Assembly (NCBI RefSeq): GCF_016801865.2
Contig: NC_068937.1
Coordinates: 16,180,595-16,244,594 of the forward strand
Direction: 5' to 3'
DNA: 64,000 nucleotides
DNA from: Culex pipiens pallens
Lineage: Eukaryota > Arthropoda > Insecta > Diptera > Culicidae
The notes beneath the pieces are model-generated. The model was not told the DNA's origin, ran no database searches, and saw only the letters and a program-made list of their open reading frames with translations. Below, in pieces: positions 1-11,299 of this stretch. Position 1 is the first letter of the stretch, and every line of letters begins with the position of its first letter. The position numbers and the translations under genes are program-made.

Positions 1-977
1 CAATTTATTTTTGTTCAATTCTTTTCTTTTGCTTTATTTTTGTGTTTTTGTTTCAAATTCATTTTTTTATTTGATGTCCTTATTTTTAATTTTATGTAAA
101 ATCCAGAACTTTTAATTTTTTGTTGCTGTTTTGGTTTGAATTTGCTGTTATTTTTCTAGTTTTTTTGTTTTATTCCGAAATTATTTTGTTTCTTTCTTCT
201 TATTTAAATTGCTATTAAATTTGTTTAAATATGTTCCTTAAAATAGATTGTAACTTTTTTTCCTAGTTCTTTTCCTTTTTGTTGTTTATTTTATTTCTTT
301 TTGCAGTTTTGTGACATAATCTCAACCAATAATCTATTCCATGTTACATCGCCATTGGATTCCCCCCTAAAGCTATTGTTTATTCATCCAATCCCTCTCC
401 TTCCCTCCCCCTTGCAACAATACTTCAATAATTATCCCATAAATGACTCGTGGTAATCTTCCTTCCGATCTTTTTTTCAATTTTTCATTTTTCGCAAACT
501 GCCCACCAGCCCCGCAGCCGGCGACAAATGCGCGCGTTGATTATTGACCATTGGCGATTTTATAATTTATCTTTTTTCCAGTCATCACTTTGTTTTTCCC
601 GCCATCGCGATAAACGACCATAATAGAGAAATACATCATCCCTCCCAAAATAGTTGCGTTTTCGTTTTTTTCGTGGGGGGTCCACCGATGATCAAACCAG
701 TTTGAAGTTTTAATTTCCTCAATCGGATGAAAATATGGCAAAACGAAAACGAAGCAAAAGAAGGAAAAAGTGGCAATTAAATTCGATAAAGATGTGCATT
801 TTTGTTCCCGCGAGGGGTAGGTCACTGGGGTGACGAGGGGTAAGTCGGGTAAGTTTTGTTTTCGGATTGATTGTTTTTTTTTTAAAGACAGGTTTGGCGA
901 GGAAATTAACCCTTGAAGAAGCGAAGTTCTACACAAATTGCTTGAATTTAACGTAAAAAAAAATTGAACAAACAACA
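1..977. other. Non-coding left edge, no gene seen
   Basis: T-rich sequence to about 300, then a more mixed stretch (300-880). The longest open frame (541-981, minus strand) has no recognisable domain and a composition like its surroundings, so I do not call it a gene. If the recursive splice site at 4490 is real, this is intron of a longer transcript. Confidence 0.5.
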
Positions 978-1945
978 TCAAGAAGTCTCCACAAGCTTAA
1001 AAAAGAAATATGACTTAAAAAAATTGTAGTCTCCTTTGAATTTTTTTCACACAATTTTTTACATCAATATTTTTCATGTGGAGACCAGAAAAATTACTAA
1101 TCTAAAAATTCTCCACAAGTTTTGTGTTTTTTTTTTTCAAAAATTGTTCGTCGTATTAGCCTACAAATACCTTAGATTTAGTCTCCACAAAACTATGACA
1201 AATCTCCAAGCCTTATGTGGCCCCTAAAAAACTTGTAAGGCCATTACAACAATTGTAAAAAGTCTCAACAAAATTTGTGAGGACTTAAAACAATAGGAAA
1301 AAGTCTCCACAAATTTTTTGAGGTCTCCAAATCAATAGAAAAAACATCAACTAAAGTTATGAGGCATCATCAAGTCTTGTGTGGCCTCTAGAAGACTTTA
1401 AAAAATCCGTCTAAGGCTTGTGAGGTCTCTCCACGGCTTGTGTGGTCTGCAAAAGACTTTATATTAGTCTACACAAGACTGGCGAGGTATCTACAAGAAT
1501 TGTCTGACTTCTAAAATACTTGTTAAGCCTCACTACAATTGTAAAAAGTCTCCAAAAATTTGTTTAGGTCTCCAAAAGAATAGAAAAAAAGTCTCCACTA
1601 AAGTTCTGAGGTCTCTTCAAGTATTGTGTGGCCTCTTGTAGATTTTCTAATGCTTGTGTGATCTGTAAAAGGTTTTATAAAAGTCTACACAACACTTATG
1701 AGGTATCTAAAAGTGTTGTGTGGCCTCCTAAAGACCTTGTAAGGTTTCTACCACAATTTTAAAAAGTCTCCACAAAACTTGTGAAGTCTCTCAAAGACAT
1801 AAAAATGTCTCCACCAAACTTGTGAGGCCTCTACAAGTCTTGTGTGACCTTGAGTGACATACAAATGCATTGAAGAAAGTCTCCACAAGACTCGTGAGAT
1901 CTCCACAAGATTTGTGAGATATATGAAAGTCTATATGAGAGACCC
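978..1945. repeat. CACAAGnCTTGTG palindrome-bearing array, first block
   Basis: Degenerate tandem repetition of a module reading roughly GTCTCCACAAGACTTGTGAG followed by variants such as TCTTGTGTGGCCTC. The core CACAAGnCTTGTG is a palindrome, so each module could form a short hairpin. Copies are spaced irregularly at a few tens of bases. The same module in the same orientation returns at 3528-4120 and in the opposite orientation at 5160-5740. Confidence 0.8.
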
Positions 1946-2479
1946 CATTCTGAATCATAATTTTTAACATTATTTTTTTGTGTTAATTTTCCGAATATTT
2001 TTTCGAATTTTGTAAATCTTCGTTGCATTGTTTTTATTTATTTTTTGTAAATTTTGATTAAAATTTTTATTCTTTTTTCAAATGTCATTAAATTTCTCGG
2101 AATTTGGAAGTTTTTTTTAATTTTTGTATTTTCTTGCATTATTTTTTTTTTTAGAGATTTTTTTGAATTTTCAAGAGTGTTGATGAATTTCTTCAAATTT
2201 TCTTGGAATTCTTTGAATTTATTTAGATTTTTTGAATTTATTTTAATTACCTTGAACTTCTTAGATCTTTTTTGAAATTTCTCAATATTTTAGAATGTCA
2301 AAAATTTTCACAATTTTTATAAAATTCCTTCAAATGCTATTGATTTTTTTTAATTTTTAAAATGTTTTCAATTTTTTTGGGTTTTTTAAAGTTTTTTGAA
2401 ATTTTTAGATTTTTTTGAATTTTTTGACTTTGACATTTGATTTTATTAAGCATACTTAGCAGATTCAATATCTGACTTC

Positions 2480-3530
2480 AATCTTCTTTAAATTTCTTTG
2501 AATTTCTTTGAATTTCTTTGAATTCATTGAATTCATTGAATTTCATTGAATTTCATTGAATTTCATTGAATTTCATTGAATTTCATTGAATTTCATTGAA
2601 TTTCATTGAATTTCATTGAATTTCATTGAATTTCATTGAATTTCATTGAATTTCATTGAATTTCATTGAATTTCATTGAATTTCATTGAATTTCATTGAA
2701 TTTCATTGAATTTCATTGAATTTCATTGAATTTCATTGAATTTCATTGAATTTCATTGAATTTCATTAAATTTCTTTGAATTTCTTTGACTTTCTGTGAT
2801 TTTTTTATTTCTTTGAATTTTTGTATTTTTTTAAAATTTCTTTGATTTTTTTTAATTTTTTTTTTGATTTTTTTAAATTTCCTTGAATTTCTTTGAACTT
2901 TTTTGAATTTTTTTGAATTTCTTTGAATTTCTGTGAATTTCTTTGTATTTCTTTGAATTTCTTTGAATTTCTTTGAATTTCTTTGAATTTCTTTGATTTT
3001 TTTTGAATTTCTTTGAATTTTGTTGAATTTCTTTGAATTTCTTTGAATTTCTTTGAATTTCTTTGAATTTCTTTAATTTCCTGGAATTTCTTGGAATTTC
3101 GAATTTCTTTGAATTTCTTTGATTTTCTATGAGTTTTTTTTTTAAGTTTTTTTTGTTTATTTTTATTTTTTTGGATTTTTTATTGATTTTTTTTTTATAT
3201 TTTTGATTTTTTTTTTGTTTTTTTTTATTTTTTTTATTTTTTTCGAATTTCTTTAAATTTCTTTAAATTTCTTTGAATTTCTTTAAATTTTTATGCATTT
3301 TTTAAATTTCTTCGAATTTCTTTGAATTTCTGTGAAGTTCTTTGAATTTCTTTGAATTTCTTTGAATTTTTTTTTGAATTTATTTGAATATTATTGAATT
3401 TCTTAAAATTTCGTTGAATTTTGTGAGTTTCTTTGATTTTTTTTGAATTACTTTGAATTTCTTTGATTTTTTTGAATTTCTTTGAGTTTCTTTGAATTTC
3501 TTTGAATTTTTTTGAATTGCTTCGTGAGAT
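2480..3530. repeat. GAATTTCATT / GAATTTCTTT 10-bp array
   Basis: Positions 2541-2760 are 22 perfect copies of TTTCATTGAA. The array continues to about 3530 as the degenerate variant GAATTTCTTT with T-rich interruptions. It splits the CACAAG-palindrome array in two (978-1945 and 3528-4120), as if it expanded inside it. Open frames across it are products of the period. Confidence 0.93.
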
Positions 3531-4120
3531 CTCCACAAGCCTTGTGAGATATATAAAAGTCTCATGGGGCCGCAGAAAGATTTGTGAGGTTTCTGATATA
3601 ATTGCAAAAAGTCTCCACAAAACTTGTGAAGTCTCTACAAATCTTGTGTGACCTCAAACAGACTGCCAAAACGTCTTCACAAGACTTGTGAGATCTCTAC
3701 AATGCCTGTTTGACGTATAAATAGATTGAAAAAAGTCTCCACAAGACTCATGAAGTCTCCACAAGACTTGTGAGGCATCTATTACAATCTATTACAAACT
3801 TCGAGGGGTTTCTTCAAGTTTGAGGTGGTATCTTAATGACTTGAAAAAAGTCTACACAAATCTAGCGAGTTCTCCACAAGACTCGTGAGATATTTATTAG
3901 ACTTGTGCGGACACTACATGTCTTGTCAGGCTTCTACTGCAATTGTTGAAAAGTCTACACAACACTTGTGAGGTCTCTACAAGTTCTGTGTGGCTCCTAA
4001 AATACTCGAAAAAAAAAAGTCTACACAAGTCTTGTGGGGTTTCAACAAAACTTGTGTGGTCTCTGAAAAACTTGTAAAAAGTCTCCAAAAATGTTGTGAG
4101 CTCTCCAAAAGCCCTGTGCT
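3528..4120. repeat. CACAAGnCTTGTG palindrome-bearing array, second block
   Basis: Continuation of the module seen at 978-1945, same orientation (for example GTCTCCACAAGACTCATGAAG near 3739). It ends where more complex sequence begins at about 4120. Confidence 0.78.
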
Positions 4121-4467
4121 GTTCAGGGTTAACGAGATCATCCTTCCTGTCTACCGGCAAAAGCAGTGCCAAAAATCGAAACCAACGTTGCAACTCTACC
4201 AAATCTGGGAAAACAAGTCAAAAAAGAAGCGCTCCGGGTCTCGTGCGCGAGCTCCTCTCCACGTCCCAGCGGGGAAATGTAGAGTAAAAGGCGGTGGAGA
4301 TTAATGTGATTATTGTGTTTGCCCAGACGGACGGAAAATTTTGTGCTGTTCGTTACGAAATTTTGGGCCAACCTCCTTGACGTAACCTCCTCCAACTTGG
4401 GAGAGCTTGCCACAGTTTTTCGCTAATATCGCTTTGACAAAGATGACTAATTTGTGTTGTTTTTTTC

Positions 4468-4496
4468 TCCCTCTTTCTCTCTATTTGCAGGTAAGA
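4468..4496 (+). promoter_or_regulatory. Candidate recursive splice (ratchet) site upstream of exon 1
   Basis: A long pyrimidine run (4460-4487) ends in TTTGCAG, with the AG at 4489-4490, immediately followed by GTAAGAATC, so 3' and 5' splice sites are juxtaposed with no exon between. This is the zero-length-exon form known from long Drosophila introns. It lies about 6.4 kb upstream of the first coding exon, so it would belong to an intron of a transcript that begins left of the window. The alternative is an ordinary short non-coding exon starting at 4491 and ending at a GTGAG such as that after about 4579. Confidence 0.5.
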
Positions 4497-4659
4497 ATCA
4501 AACGGAGGTCAACGATCCGGATTTGGCCAAGTTTGGTCGGATTCGATGCACGTCGATCGCGAGGGACCGCCCAAAGTGGTGAGATTCGAGCCCACCAACT
4601 GTCATTCCTTAATTATTTCTGACTGACATTGAGGCTGGTGAGTTAATCTAGATTAAATA

Positions 4660-4673
4660 CCGCTAGATGGCGC
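4660..4673 (+). promoter_or_regulatory. CTCF-like motif
   Basis: CCGCTAGATGGCGC matches the CTCF core consensus CCANNAGRTGGCGC at 13 of 14 positions. It sits in a complex, more GC-rich island (4120-5150) enclosed by the oppositely oriented CACAAG arrays. Binding is inference. Confidence 0.35.
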
Positions 4674-5159
4674 GACAAATTTGGACCCACCGTGACTGAC
4701 AGAAGTGCGACGACCACCAGTAGAACGCGTCAACCTGCTGGAGCTGGAATGAATCGATTGGACCAAGTTGGTTTGGTTGTTTTTTGCTGGTCCAGAATCG
4801 ATGTTTGCTCAGCTAGAGTGACCGTTAAAGCGGGCTTTCTTGGTCAGAGACAAGCAGATGTTGAATTTTTAACAACAATTTGTTCATCAAATTTACTTTA
4901 AAAGAAGTTCAAATTTCAAAGTTTCTAACAAATGTTCCAACGTCAAAAGTCAACGACCATGTCTGTGGTGGTGAAAACCTCAAAAAATGACAAGCGGAAC
5001 AGCGGCAACAGCAGAGTCTCCAGCTGTGGTGACCACGAAACCGCGAAGCTTGAAGCTCTCGTTGATTGGAAACGTTTAATTCGCGGATTATTGATTCGAT
5101 ACCGGAGCCGAGTGTGACAACTTTACCGATTGACCCAGACCTGCATTGCTTTTAGGATT

Positions 5160-5740
5160 TTCTGTCAATTTTGTAAGACTCTTGAAGACCTCACAAGGCT
5201 TGTGAAGACATTTTTGGAGGCTTTTACAGACCACACAAGGCTTGTGGAGAACTCACAACATTTGTGTAGACTTTTTACAAGTTTTTCAGAGAGCACACAA
5301 GTTTTGTAGAAATCACACAAAAATTGTGTAGACTTTCTTAACGTATTTTAGTGACCACACAAGACTAATAAAGGCCTCACAAGTTTTGTGGAGACTTTAA
5401 AGCAATCGCAGCAGAGGCCTGAAAAAAATGTAGTGACTTCACAAGCCTAAAAGAGACCAAAAAAGCCTTTTGGAGACCTCACAAGTTCACACAAAATTTG
5501 TAGAAAACTATCAACGTTTTGTAAAAACCTTTTACAGCCGTAGTTGAATCTCAAAAGCTATAAAGATACAGAAAAACTCTTGTGGAGACTTTTGTCAAAC
5601 TATTTGTACGTCACACAGGTCTTGTGAAGATGTTTTGCAAGCCTTTTAGAAGTCGCACAAGACTTGTGGGGTCCGCACAAGTTTTGTGGAGACTTTTTTT
5701 CAAGTCTTGTAGAGACCGCTCAATTTTTTGTGGAGACTTT
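5160..5740. repeat. CACAAG palindrome array, inverted block
   Basis: The module of 978-1945 and 3528-4120 in reverse orientation (CTTGTGGAGACTTTT, CTCACAAGTTTTGTGGAGAC). Together with the left blocks it brackets the island 4120-5150 as a loose inverted repeat. Confidence 0.78.
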
Positions 5741-8700
5741 TTCATTTTCCCACTGAAAATTTAAAAACGTCACAATGATTTTGTTTTCGGTATGCTGAAT
5801 CTGAAAAAGTCAAATCTTGGTCATTCTTAAATCAAAAGGCCGGATTTCGTATTTCGCTGAGATTGAATTAAACCAGATCCTTAGTAAAATTCACTTTATT
5901 TGTTGGCAAAAAAAAACAAAATCTGAAAATAAAAAAAATTTAAAAAAACTAAAAAAGTCCAAAGCTTCAAAATTTAAAATTTTTAAAATTAAAATTTTCT
6001 GAAATTCCTATACTTCACCAGCCCAAATTCAAGTTTTAAAATCAAGAATTCAAAACTGAAATGAATCATGAAAATATTTATTTTTTTTAAACAAAAACTA
6101 AAATGAAAAATTCTAAAATTTGTGCATTTGAAAATTCTAAAATAAAAATTCTCAAATTTTGGAATATTATAACAAACAGCTATAATTCAAAAATATAAAA
6201 AATCGTGGATTGAAAAAACCACATTCATAACATTCATTTTTTATTCAAAATAAAAAATTAAAACATTAAAAAAATAAAACAAAATACAAATTCCAGATTC
6301 AGACATTTAAGAATCAAAAATTCAAAATACACAGATTTTAACATATTGAACGTATTTGAGTTTTAAAAATTTTAAACTAAGAATTCAAAAAAAATAAATT
6401 TAAAAACTAACAGAGATTGAAGTAAACTAGAGAGAAAAGTCATAGTTGAAATCACTTGATTTGCTGTTAGAAATAAAATCAAACCATAAAATAAGAAACC
6501 AGCGTTTCAAAACTTAAAGAAATCATTAAATATTTTTAAAAATCCAAAGTATCAAAATTTTAAGTTTTTATATTCTTAAATTGAAAATTCAAAATATCCA
6601 AAATTCTAACAATCCAAAATCGAGTCGAAAGTTCAAGATTTCAAAAATATAAGAGTAAGCATCTTTTTTTCTTTTTGACAGAAAACTTAAATTAAAAAAA
6701 ATTATTCCTAAGTTCTACAATTGAAAACAAAACTAAAAATCTTAAATTTGGAGATCTTAGAAAAATTAAAACACGAAAATTTAAAAGAAATGAAAATTTG
6801 AAACTTTTTAAAAACAACGATTAAAAAACAAATTTCAGAAATTCTAGTATTTAGACATTGAAAAACTAAAAAATCACAAATTTTAAAATATGTATTTAAA
6901 AAAAAAAAGTTCTTAAATTAAATTTATAATTTCGATTTTTTTAAATCACTCAATTTGCTGGCAAATATAAAATTTTCAAATAAAAAACCAGCGTTTCAAA
7001 ACTAAAAAAAAAATTACAACAAAAACCTAGTTTCAAAATATTAAATTTTTAACATCTTGAATTGAAAAACTTTTTAGAATCCAACATTCCAACATCCCAA
7101 TATCATGTCAAAAGTTCAAGAATTCAAAAATTTTAGAGTGCAAAAAACATTCATAGATTTTTTTGCCGTGAAACCTAAATTTAAAAAAAAATGAATCCAA
7201 ATTCCACAATTTTAAAATTCAAAAAATCAATTCAAAAAAAAAATTGAAAAAAATAAAAATTCAAGATTTAAAAAAAACCATTCCAACGTTCAACAATTTC
7301 AATTTCAAAACAAAATTCTAAAACTTGGAAATCCTCAAAAAATAAAACACCAAAAGTTCAAGAAAAAAATATAAAAATCGTGGTTTGAAAAACTCACAAA
7401 TTCAAAATATTCAAAGAAGTAAAAATTAAAAAAAAATAAAAAAAAATCTAGAATTTAGACATTTTAAAGTCAAAAATTTAAAAATTCACAAATTTTAAAA
7501 TTTATATTTAAATTTAAAAACTTTTAATTTCTTAGATTTATAATTTCAAAAATCCCTTAAAATTACTAAATTTGTTGGCAGATATTAAATTTTCAAACAA
7601 AAAACCAACGTAAAAGAATCAAAAAAATCAATGAAATATTTCTTAAAATCCCAAATTCCAACAACCCAATGTCAAATCAGAAGTTCAAGAATTCAAAAAT
7701 TTAAGAGTGTAAAAACTCTTTTTTTTGTAGAGAAACCAGAAACCTAAATTAAAAAAATGGAATCCAAATTCCACAATTTTAAAATTCGAAAAATTCATTT
7801 GAAGAAAAAAAAAGAAAATTCAAAAATTTAAGATTAAAAAACATTCATTTTTTCGACAGAAAAACTAAAATTTAAAAAATCTAAGATTCAAAAGTTCAAC
7901 AATTTCAAAAAATCTAAAATTTGGAGTTCCTTAAAAATTAAAACACCAAAAGCTCATGAAAAAAATATAAAAAATTGTTAAAATCCAAAATTCCAACATA
8001 CCAATATCCAGTCAAAAGTTCAAGAATTCAAAAATTTAGGAGTATAAAAAATGTAAACTTAAATAAAAAAAATTGAATTCAGATTCCACAATTTTAATAT
8101 TCGAAAAATTCAATTTAAGAAAAAAATATATAAAAAATCGTGGTTTGAAAAATTTAAAAATTCAAAAAATTAAAAGAAATCAAAATCTAAAACATAAAAA
8201 TTTTGCCAGTCAGAACGCTTCAAATAAAAAAATATTTTAAAAAAATATCAGAAAATCTAAAATTAAAACAATTTAAATCGAAAATTAAAAAATTCTCAAT
8301 TTTTTTTTAAAATTATGTTGAAATTTTTATATTTTTAAATCCTTCAATTCAAAAGACCAAAAAATCATAAATTCTCAAAAAGTCAAAATTTAAAAAAAAT
8401 CAAAAACAAAATTTCAAAAGTTTATGAAGAAGAAGAGAATTATTCAATATTTTTGATTCATATTTTTTTTTAACTCCAAAACTACCAAATTTTGAACAAT
8501 AAAAAAATAAAATTCAAAATTAATGAACTAACTAACGAATTAAAAAATTTAAATGTTAAAAATTAATAAAATTAAAATGGAAGCAATCAAAAAATTAAAA
8601 AAAAATTAAAAATTTACGAAATTAAAAATTCAAAAAAGAAATGTTCGAATTTCTAAGTTTTTGAAGTTTTAGTATTCTGAATTTAAGAATCTCTATTTTT
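5741..8700. repeat. A-rich low-complexity tract
   Basis: About 3 kb dominated by AAAATTCAAAATT-like words with no clean period. Some sentences recur in diverged form, for example ATTCAAGAATTCAAAAATTT near 7110, 7690 and 8020, which suggests old unequal duplications of a few hundred bases. No coding signal. Confidence 0.7.
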
Positions 8701-9960
8701 TTATGTTTTTAGTAAGGCCGTTGCAAATATTTTTTGAAGTTAATATCACTCGACTCTGGTCGGTGTCAGTAGCAAGCCATGGTCTCAACATTTAAGTGAA
8801 AAAGTGTTTTAAAATGCTTTTTACACCTGCCCAGTTGTTTTGCAAACATTAGTTTTCAAATTATCCTAGAGTTTTTTTCGCCGAAAAAAAACTTTCTGTG
8901 GTGCTGTACATTGGAGTTCCACAAAAATTGAAAATATGTTTTACCGATTCCAAAAATGCTCAATATGATTTTAAACACAGGAAAATGCAATTTTAATTGT
9001 CTTCAGTTGACTAGACTTCTGTTTCCTTTTAAATTTTGAAGTTTTTGGAAAAAATACTTTTTTTGCCCCCTGATTTTTAAAATAAGTTTTTTTTTATTTT
9101 TCTGTGCATTTCAACATGTCAATTGACCGAATCTATGCTAAAAGATTATTTTGAGATTTAAGTTTTTACAGGCTGTTGAAAATATTTATGTAAGCTTAAT
9201 CTACTGAAAACTTTATTAAATGAATGAAATAAAATAAACTTCAATAAAACAATATTCAAAAATCATCCTGAATTTAAAATAAAAATTGTAGGTTAAATGC
9301 ATATGACATTTGCATTTATGTTCTGTTCTTGCATATTACATCATACCATTAGATTAATGATTCCATTAATCTTTCAAATACATTCAAGACCAACCAACCA
9401 CTTAACTTTCAATGAACAATCCCAACCCCCTGGTAATTAATCTCCCAGTCAGAACGCTTCCCACCAGGCTCTGATTCTTCTAAACCACACAAGTCTTTAT
9501 TGTTGGTTGCACTCCCACAACTTCAACATTTTTTCTGCTCCAACGACCACACTTTACCTTCAGCACAAACTCGTGTTGACATTTTTCTTATCGCGCTTGT
9601 TTGTACTGCTCTTTTTTCGCTTCTTTGCCCCGACTAGCAAAATGCCACTTTTGTCACACAACAACAGCCTAAAAGAATTCACTGAGCTTCCTCCCCGTTA
9701 AGAAAACCCGGACTAGAATCTGTTGATCAAGAAAAAAAAAGCTGCTTGAAAAGAAGTTCAGCCTAGACATGCCCGCAAACCACACCGCCGCCAACACTTC
9801 AAGAATACCTCTCGAAGAGAGGTTCTCACCACTCGCTCACCCAACTCACCACCCCGCGATCCTCTCCACTCACCTTCGCGATCGCGCTCATTTTCGCCCT
9901 CTTCCTCTTGAAGACCGTTCCACGTGGTAAGGAAAGAATCGAACTGAAATGCCATTCTTC
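8701..9960. other. Upstream intergenic or intronic sequence, no gene seen
   Basis: Moderately complex AT-rich sequence leading into the GC-rich promoter region. No splice-site-bounded coding exon or recognisable repeat was found. Confidence 0.4.
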
Positions 9961-10079
9961 CCACGAAAGGTGCGCTCGTAACTCACCAGGTGCATTCCAC
10001 TCTTGGCGCCAACTCACCACGGTGGTGAGTAGCGGTGCGGTGAGTGACTGCAGTACTGCGTCGCGACGCGCGAATGCAA

Positions 10080-10113
10080 CCAGTCGTGTACGGACGGTCG
10101 CTCGAGTAGGACG
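10080..10113 (+). promoter_or_regulatory. Candidate TATA-less core promoter (Inr + DPE) for cen
   Basis: An initiator-like CCAGTC has its A at 10082. GGACG, which fits the downstream promoter element RGWYV, begins at exactly +28 (10109-10113), the strict spacing known for insect Inr/DPE promoters. The region is locally GC-rich, and a start here would give a 5' UTR of about 860 bases without a further intron. The Inr is imperfect at its first base, and other CAGT sequences lie nearby (10051), so this is a candidate only. Confidence 0.3.
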
Positions 10114-10943
10114 CGGTTTACTTTGACGGTGTTAGGATTTTTGACAGAACAGAAGCTTGTCTGGTTGGTAGTAGGCGTTGACAATAGATCATTGTGTGAG
10201 CGTGGTGAGGAGGAAGAAGAAGAAGCGGGTTTTGGGGACACAAGTGAGTGACTGGAGGGCGTGAGTGGGTTCTAGCCAGCACGGGCTTTTGACAGTTGTG
10301 CTAGTTGTGTTGTGACAGGAAGAATTTGCATTGTTTGCGTCGCGCAGCGAAGACGAGGGGTGCCACGATCGCGCAGTGAGATCTGGAGCGCGCGAGAGAG
10401 TGTTTTGAGAGTGTAATTCAGGTGAAAACTAGCATTTCTCGTGATTACGATAATTATGTTTCCCCGCGGCTTCGCCGCCGCAGCCTCCTCCGATCTGTTG
10501 CGCGAGGGGCGCGTCTGTAGAAGATGAAGCAGTGGTGAAGTACGTGAACGACCTCGAAATTGAAATTTTGTGCCGCACAATAAACACAGTAGCGGCCGCG
10601 GATCGCCGTGTCTCCGATAGGCTTCAATGATCGGCGCCGAGTTTTGAAAGTTTTTCCTCCGGGCGGGCCCTTCGCGGGTGGAAAAGTCGGTGAAAAGAAG
10701 TGGCTTGCTTTGATATAATAAGGTTTTCCAACCGCCAACAGCGCGATCTCGGATGCTGGCCGACGACTTCGATTATCGGTAATCGCGCTGCACGCGATCC
10801 GACCCTGGGACGTCTCCGCGGTTGACGGACAAAAGAAATCGTGACGGACTCCGTACGGAGCGTGAAAATCGCATCTAATTACCCCTCGGACCGCGATGAC
10901 CCAAAAGTGCTAAGAACCCCCCGCAGAGGTCGCACCCAATCCA
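10082..10943 (+). other. cen: Probable 5' UTR of cen
   Basis: GC-rich, CpG-containing sequence directly upstream of the coding start. An in-frame TAA at 10911-10913 lies 30 bases before the first ATG, so the reading frame cannot extend upstream without splicing. The left limit depends on the unproven transcription start at 10082. Confidence 0.4.
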
Positions 10944-11295
10944 ATGAAGATGAGTGTCAACAGTGCCGCTGGGCCACCCAGCCTGACCGCAACCCTCGCA
11001 AATCCGGGTCCGCCCAGTTCCGGATCCTCGCAACCGGTGTCCCCGCACCAACCGTCCCCACACCCCCTCAACGGAACCGGTCTCTGGGACATCCCAGGGT
11101 CACAAGTGGTGACGGCCGCCTCCGGCGGCGCCACCACCACCGAACCCCCAATGTCCCTGTCCTCGCTGTCCCGGCTCAACAGCATGGAGTGCTGGGACTA
11201 CACGATCGAGCTCGAGTGTCTGCGCGGACCGGAAGGTGAGGACGACGACGACTCGGCCGCTGCAGGCTGCTTTCAGTCCCGGCGAGATCTGGGCG
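10944..11295 (+). CDS. cen: Centrocortin/CDR2 orthologue, coding exon 1 (residues 1-117)
   Basis: First coding exon. Translation starts at ATG 10944 or, two codons on, at ATG 10950, which has the better context (A at -3). An in-frame TAA at 10911 excludes an earlier start. Residues 5-70 are a Pro/Ser/Thr/Gly-rich, probably disordered tail. Residues 80-93 (SMECWDYTIELECL) form a more ordered block that I believe is conserved in the insect family. Residues 99-103 are acidic (EDDDD). The exon ends at GGCG/GTACGT in phase 1, and joining to 48827 restores the Asp of DLQLAAELG. CDR2 proteins are cytoplasmic coiled-coil proteins, and Drosophila centrocortin acts at centrosomes with Centrosomin in embryonic cleavage. 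The identification rests mainly on exons 2-5. A 37.5-kb intron follows. Confidence 0.85.
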
Positions 11296-11299
11296 GTAC

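Noticed and set aside
3897..4413. Short open frames near 4 kb as a possible gene
   Set aside because: They span the CACAAG array and its edge, with no conserved domain and no consistent splice signals.
978..5740. CRISPR array
   Set aside because: Repeats are degenerate, irregularly spaced and without unique equal-length spacers, and the genome is animal.
10841..11239. Overlapping open frames in other frames of exon 1
   Set aside because: Shadow frames of a GC-rich exon. Only the 10944 frame joins in phase to exon 2.
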